From NCBI GenBank assembly GCA_013812805.1, contig JACCSV010000098.1, positions 1 through 5,930 of the forward strand: DNA of 5,930 nt, given 5' to 3'. The stretch's first letter is position 1. Every line of letters begins with the position of its first letter. The notes under the pieces were generated by a model. It was not told the origin of the DNA and did not search any database. It worked only from the letters and a program-made list of their open reading frames with translations. The translations under genes were made by a program, and so were the position numbers. The DNA is from Sphingomonas sp. (GTDB lineage Bacteria > Pseudomonadota > Alphaproteobacteria > Sphingomonadales > Sphingomonadaceae). Below are positions 4,558-5,930 of this stretch, piece by piece.

Positions 4558-5727
4558 TTAAGTCAACGCTGAAATGATCGCCGTCACCAGGCGCGTCGTC
4601 GGGTCGACCTGGTAGATCGAGCCGTTCGCATAGCGGTACATGTTCTGCGGGCTGTCGTAATATTGGCTGCGATAGGCCATCGGCACATTATAAGCGTCAT
4701 AGCCCATCGGCAGCTGCTGCCCGACCGCAAGTCCGCCCGGCATAAGCAAAGCGGCGACGGAATCGATGAGGCCGCTGCCGGCGTCCACCCGGTAGATCGA
4801 ACCAGGTGCATAACGATAATAGTGATCGTTATTATCCTGGTACAACGAGCGGTATTGGGACGGCACGTTGTAGGCCGAGTAATTGGCGGGCATCATCTGC
4901 CCATAGCCATAGCCGTAGCCGAGCGTCGGATTCACGTCCTCGACCAGTCCGGTCATCGGATTGACCTCGTAAACATAGCCGTTGGCGTAGCGATAAGACG
5001 TGTTGCGGCTATCCGGATAGAAGGACCGCAGGCCCGTCGGCAGGTAGGAATTCGAATAAGCCGCTGGGAAGCGCTGGCCGATCGTCGTTCCGAGGCCGAA
5101 TAGCGGCAGCAGCGAACTGATCACGTCATTGTCGCGATTGATACGGTAAGCATAGCCGTTGCCGTACCGGTAATAATAATCGTCATTGTCGCGGTAGAGG
5201 GTACGAAGCCGCGACGGAAGCTCACGGAACTTCACCCGGTCGCCGGCCACGCGGACCGACCGTCCGACCAGATTCTTCATCTGTCCAGGAGGCACGCAGG
5301 GTCCCGCCCTCTTGTCGAGCCCCGGTGGACATCCGTTGTCGCTCCAGACGCCACGGCGCTTGGCATTGTCTTCCCAGTTGCGGTCGAGCCTGACGAGGCG
5401 GTCGCGGTTGTCGCGGCGGGCCTCGATGCGGTCGCGACGATCGTCCCGGTCGCGGTCGATGCGAACGAACTCTCGCCTATCACCCCGATCCGCGACTTTC
5501 ACTTTCGCGCGGTCTTTCTGTTTTACGCGCACGTTCGCACGGCGGTCGTTCGATGCCCGAACGAACCGGACTTCCGCCCGCTTGGAGTTTCCCTTGGCCT
5601 TAGCCTGCTTCTGCGAGCGCTCGACCTTTGCCGAGCCTTTGTCCTTACTCTTGCCCTGCGGGGCAGCCGTTGCGGCCGAGCCAAATGCCAATGCGGCGGC
5701 GCCGGCAAGCAATATGAACCTTGTCAT
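4558..5727 (-). CDS. Secreted protein with charged N-terminal half and four tandem Tyr/Arg-rich repeats
   Basis: 389 residues; I recognise no named family. A Sec signal peptide MTRFILLAGAAALAFGSAATA is followed by probable cleavage near 21-22. Residues 24-128 are extremely rich in Lys, Arg and Asp (for example RIDRDRDDRRDRIEARRDNR at 89-108) and probably disordered. GCPPGLDKRAGPCVPPGQ (132-149) carries the only two Cys of the mature protein (133, 144), likely a disulfide or metal site; similar CPPG..C.PPGQ segments occur in sphingomonad envelope proteins. Residues 170-389 are four modules (170, 229, 288, 348) with cores RYGNGYAYRIN, RYANGYVYEVN, RYAPGSIYRVD and RYANGSIYQVD, 59-60 residues apart. 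There is weak resemblance to RcnB-like periplasmic proteins, not a confident match. AAGGAG lies 8 nt before ATG 5727, an EcfG-type promoter is upstream and a terminator downstream. Role is probably envelope or periplasmic stress-related, by inference from the promoter. Confidence 0.9.
   Translation of the reverse strand: MTRFILLAGAAALAFGSAATAAPQGKSKDKGSAKVERSQKQAKAKGNSKRAEVRFVRASNDRRANVRVKQKDRAKVKVADRGDRREFVRIDRDRDDRRDRIEARRDNRDRLVRLDRNWEDNAKRRGVWSDNGCPPGLDKRAGPCVPPGQMKNLVGRSVRVAGDRVKFRELPSRLRTLYRDNDDYYYRYGNGYAYRINRDNDVISSLLPLFGLGTTIGQRFPAAYSNSYLPTGLRSFYPDSRNTSYRYANGYVYEVNPMTGLVEDVNPTLGYGYGYGQMMPANYSAYNVPSQYRSLYQDNNDHYYRYAPGSIYRVDAGSGLIDSVAALLMPGGLAVGQQLPMGYDAYNVPMAYRSQYYDSPQNMYRYANGSIYQVDPTTRLVTAIISALT
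4561..5220 (-). repeat. Four tandem protein-coding repeats
   Basis: Modules at 5220-5044, 5043-4867, 4866-4687 and 4686-4561 (the last lacks its linker). Each follows the order (L/V)P..(L/Y)R..Y.D....YRY..G..Y.(I/V)(N/D)....L(V/I), then a hydrophobic linker ending G(Q)..(F/M/L)P..Y..(Y)N. DNA identity between copies is low by eye, so the duplication is old and kept at the protein level. Copies 3 and 4 are the most alike (both begin after YDAYN/YSAYN with VP..YRS.Y). Confidence 0.85.
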
Positions 5728-5735
5728 CGCACAAT

Positions 5736-5741
5736 CTCCTT
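5736..5741 (-). promoter_or_regulatory. Ribosome binding site of the Tyr-repeat protein gene
   Basis: AAGGAG on the minus strand, 8 nt before ATG 5727-5725: a near-ideal Shine-Dalgarno, stronger than those of the neighbouring genes. It fixes the start at the signal-peptide methionine. Confidence 0.85.
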
Positions 5742-5751
5742 CGCCCGTATC

Positions 5752-5777
5752 AACGATGGAGGAAGGTGGGACGTTCC
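5752..5777 (-). promoter_or_regulatory. EcfG-type general stress response promoter
   Basis: On the minus strand GGAAC (5777-5773), exactly 17 nt, then CGTT (5755-5752). This equals the alphaproteobacterial EcfG consensus GGAAC-N16/17-CGTT in every defined base. The -10 lies 24 nt before the ATG, so the leader would be about 18-20 nt and carry just the AAGGAG site. Orientation and distance fit the downstream gene. Other GGAAC words in the window lack a properly spaced CGTT. Confidence 0.75.
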
Positions 5778-5796
5778 TGCAGCCGGTCGCAGCCTT

Positions 5797-5851
5797 GCTG
5801 TCTGACTGCCCCGCTGACGTGAACCAGCGCTTTCAGAGCCGTTCAGACAGC
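5797..5851. repeat. Nested inverted repeat over the 3' end of the partial membrane gene
   Basis: GCTGTCTGA (5797-5805) pairs perfectly with TCAGACAGC (5843-5851). Within the 37-nt loop, CGCTG (5812-5816) pairs with CAGCG (5825-5829). The outer arm contains the TGA stop of the upstream gene on the minus strand. No T tract follows, so it is not a standard terminator; it could be a 3'-end stabilising fold or a factor site upstream of the EcfG promoter. Confidence 0.4.
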
Positions 5852-5930
5852 CTGGGGTTTGGTGTCGCGGCCAAGACGCCAGGCGGCCAGCAGGCACAGC
5901 AACGCCGCGAGCAGATAGAAGCCTAGGCCA
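5843..5930 (-). CDS. C-terminal end of an integral membrane protein (possibly MFS transporter)
   Basis: 28 codons in frame to TGA at 5845-5843; the start lies beyond the right window edge. The peptide is GLGFYLLAALLCLLAAWRLG, then RDTKPQAV: one hydrophobic helix of about 18 residues followed by a short basic, then polar, cytoplasmic-style tail. This is how many MFS transporters and other polytopic proteins end (last helix, then an Arg-rich 'RET/RDT' tail). Only one helix is visible, so the transporter class is a guess and the substrate cannot be named. It ends 65 nt before the EcfG promoter of the next gene, in the same direction. Confidence 0.55.
   Translation of the reverse strand, partial: GLGFYLLAALLCLLAAWRLGRDTKPQAV

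Noticed and set aside
3857..4561. Plus-strand open frame opposite the fasciclin gene
   Set aside because: Antisense to a lipoprotein with a clear signal peptide and FAS1 domain; it also runs through the terminator hairpin.
5312..5926. Plus-strand open frame over the start of the repeat protein
   Set aside because: Ser/Arg-rich reverse of the charged region; runs backward through the EcfG promoter and has no domain.

Overview
The window is high-GC DNA from an alphaproteobacterium, most likely a sphingomonad (Sphingomonas/Sphingomicrobium type). The signs are the dnaN–recF pairing with a small dimeric-barrel protein between them, a dispersed palindromic repeat of a type common in sphingomonads, a repeat-derived peptide inside RecF, and a promoter that fits the alphaproteobacterial EcfG general-stress consensus exactly. 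Every supported gene is on the minus strand, so transcription runs from high to low coordinates. The genus is an inference from gene style, not from a marker gene.

In transcription order: (1) 5930–5843 is the C-terminal end of an integral membrane protein, possibly an MFS transporter. (2) 5777–5752 is an EcfG-type promoter (GGAAC, 17 nt, CGTT) in front of a secreted 389-residue protein (5727–4558). That protein has a very charged N-terminal half and four tandem copies of a Tyr/Arg-rich module of about 59 residues. A strong hairpin terminator follows at 4541–4501. (3) 4483–3881 is a lipoprotein with a single fasciclin domain. (4) 3849–3821 is a sigma70-like promoter with a palindrome filling its spacer, in front of dnaN (3783–2680, beta sliding clamp). 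dnaN overlaps by 4 nt a small antibiotic-biosynthesis-monooxygenase-like gene (2683–2363). A 77-bp REP-like palindrome (2285–2361) then fills almost the whole gap before recF (2280–1198). (5) 1051–377 is a six-helix VTT/TVP38 membrane protein. (6) A 215-nt non-coding stretch carries a terminator-like hairpin just ahead of the first 53 codons of a DEAD-box RNA helicase (161–1, cut by the window edge).

dnaN, the ABM-like gene and recF look like one replication/repair transcription unit: processivity clamp, accessory protein, and the ATPase that loads recombination proteins at gaps. The right-hand pair is an envelope/secreted module; its first gene is probably under general-stress control and the fasciclin gene may receive read-through. 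The helicase leader looks like a cold-shock-style attenuated 5' UTR.

No CRISPR array, tRNA, rRNA, insertion sequence or phage gene was seen. The most notable points are mobile-repeat effects on recF (an 8-codon in-frame repeat insert next to the ABC signature, and a REP palindrome replacing its leader), the EcfG promoter with its repeat protein, and the helicase leader terminator.
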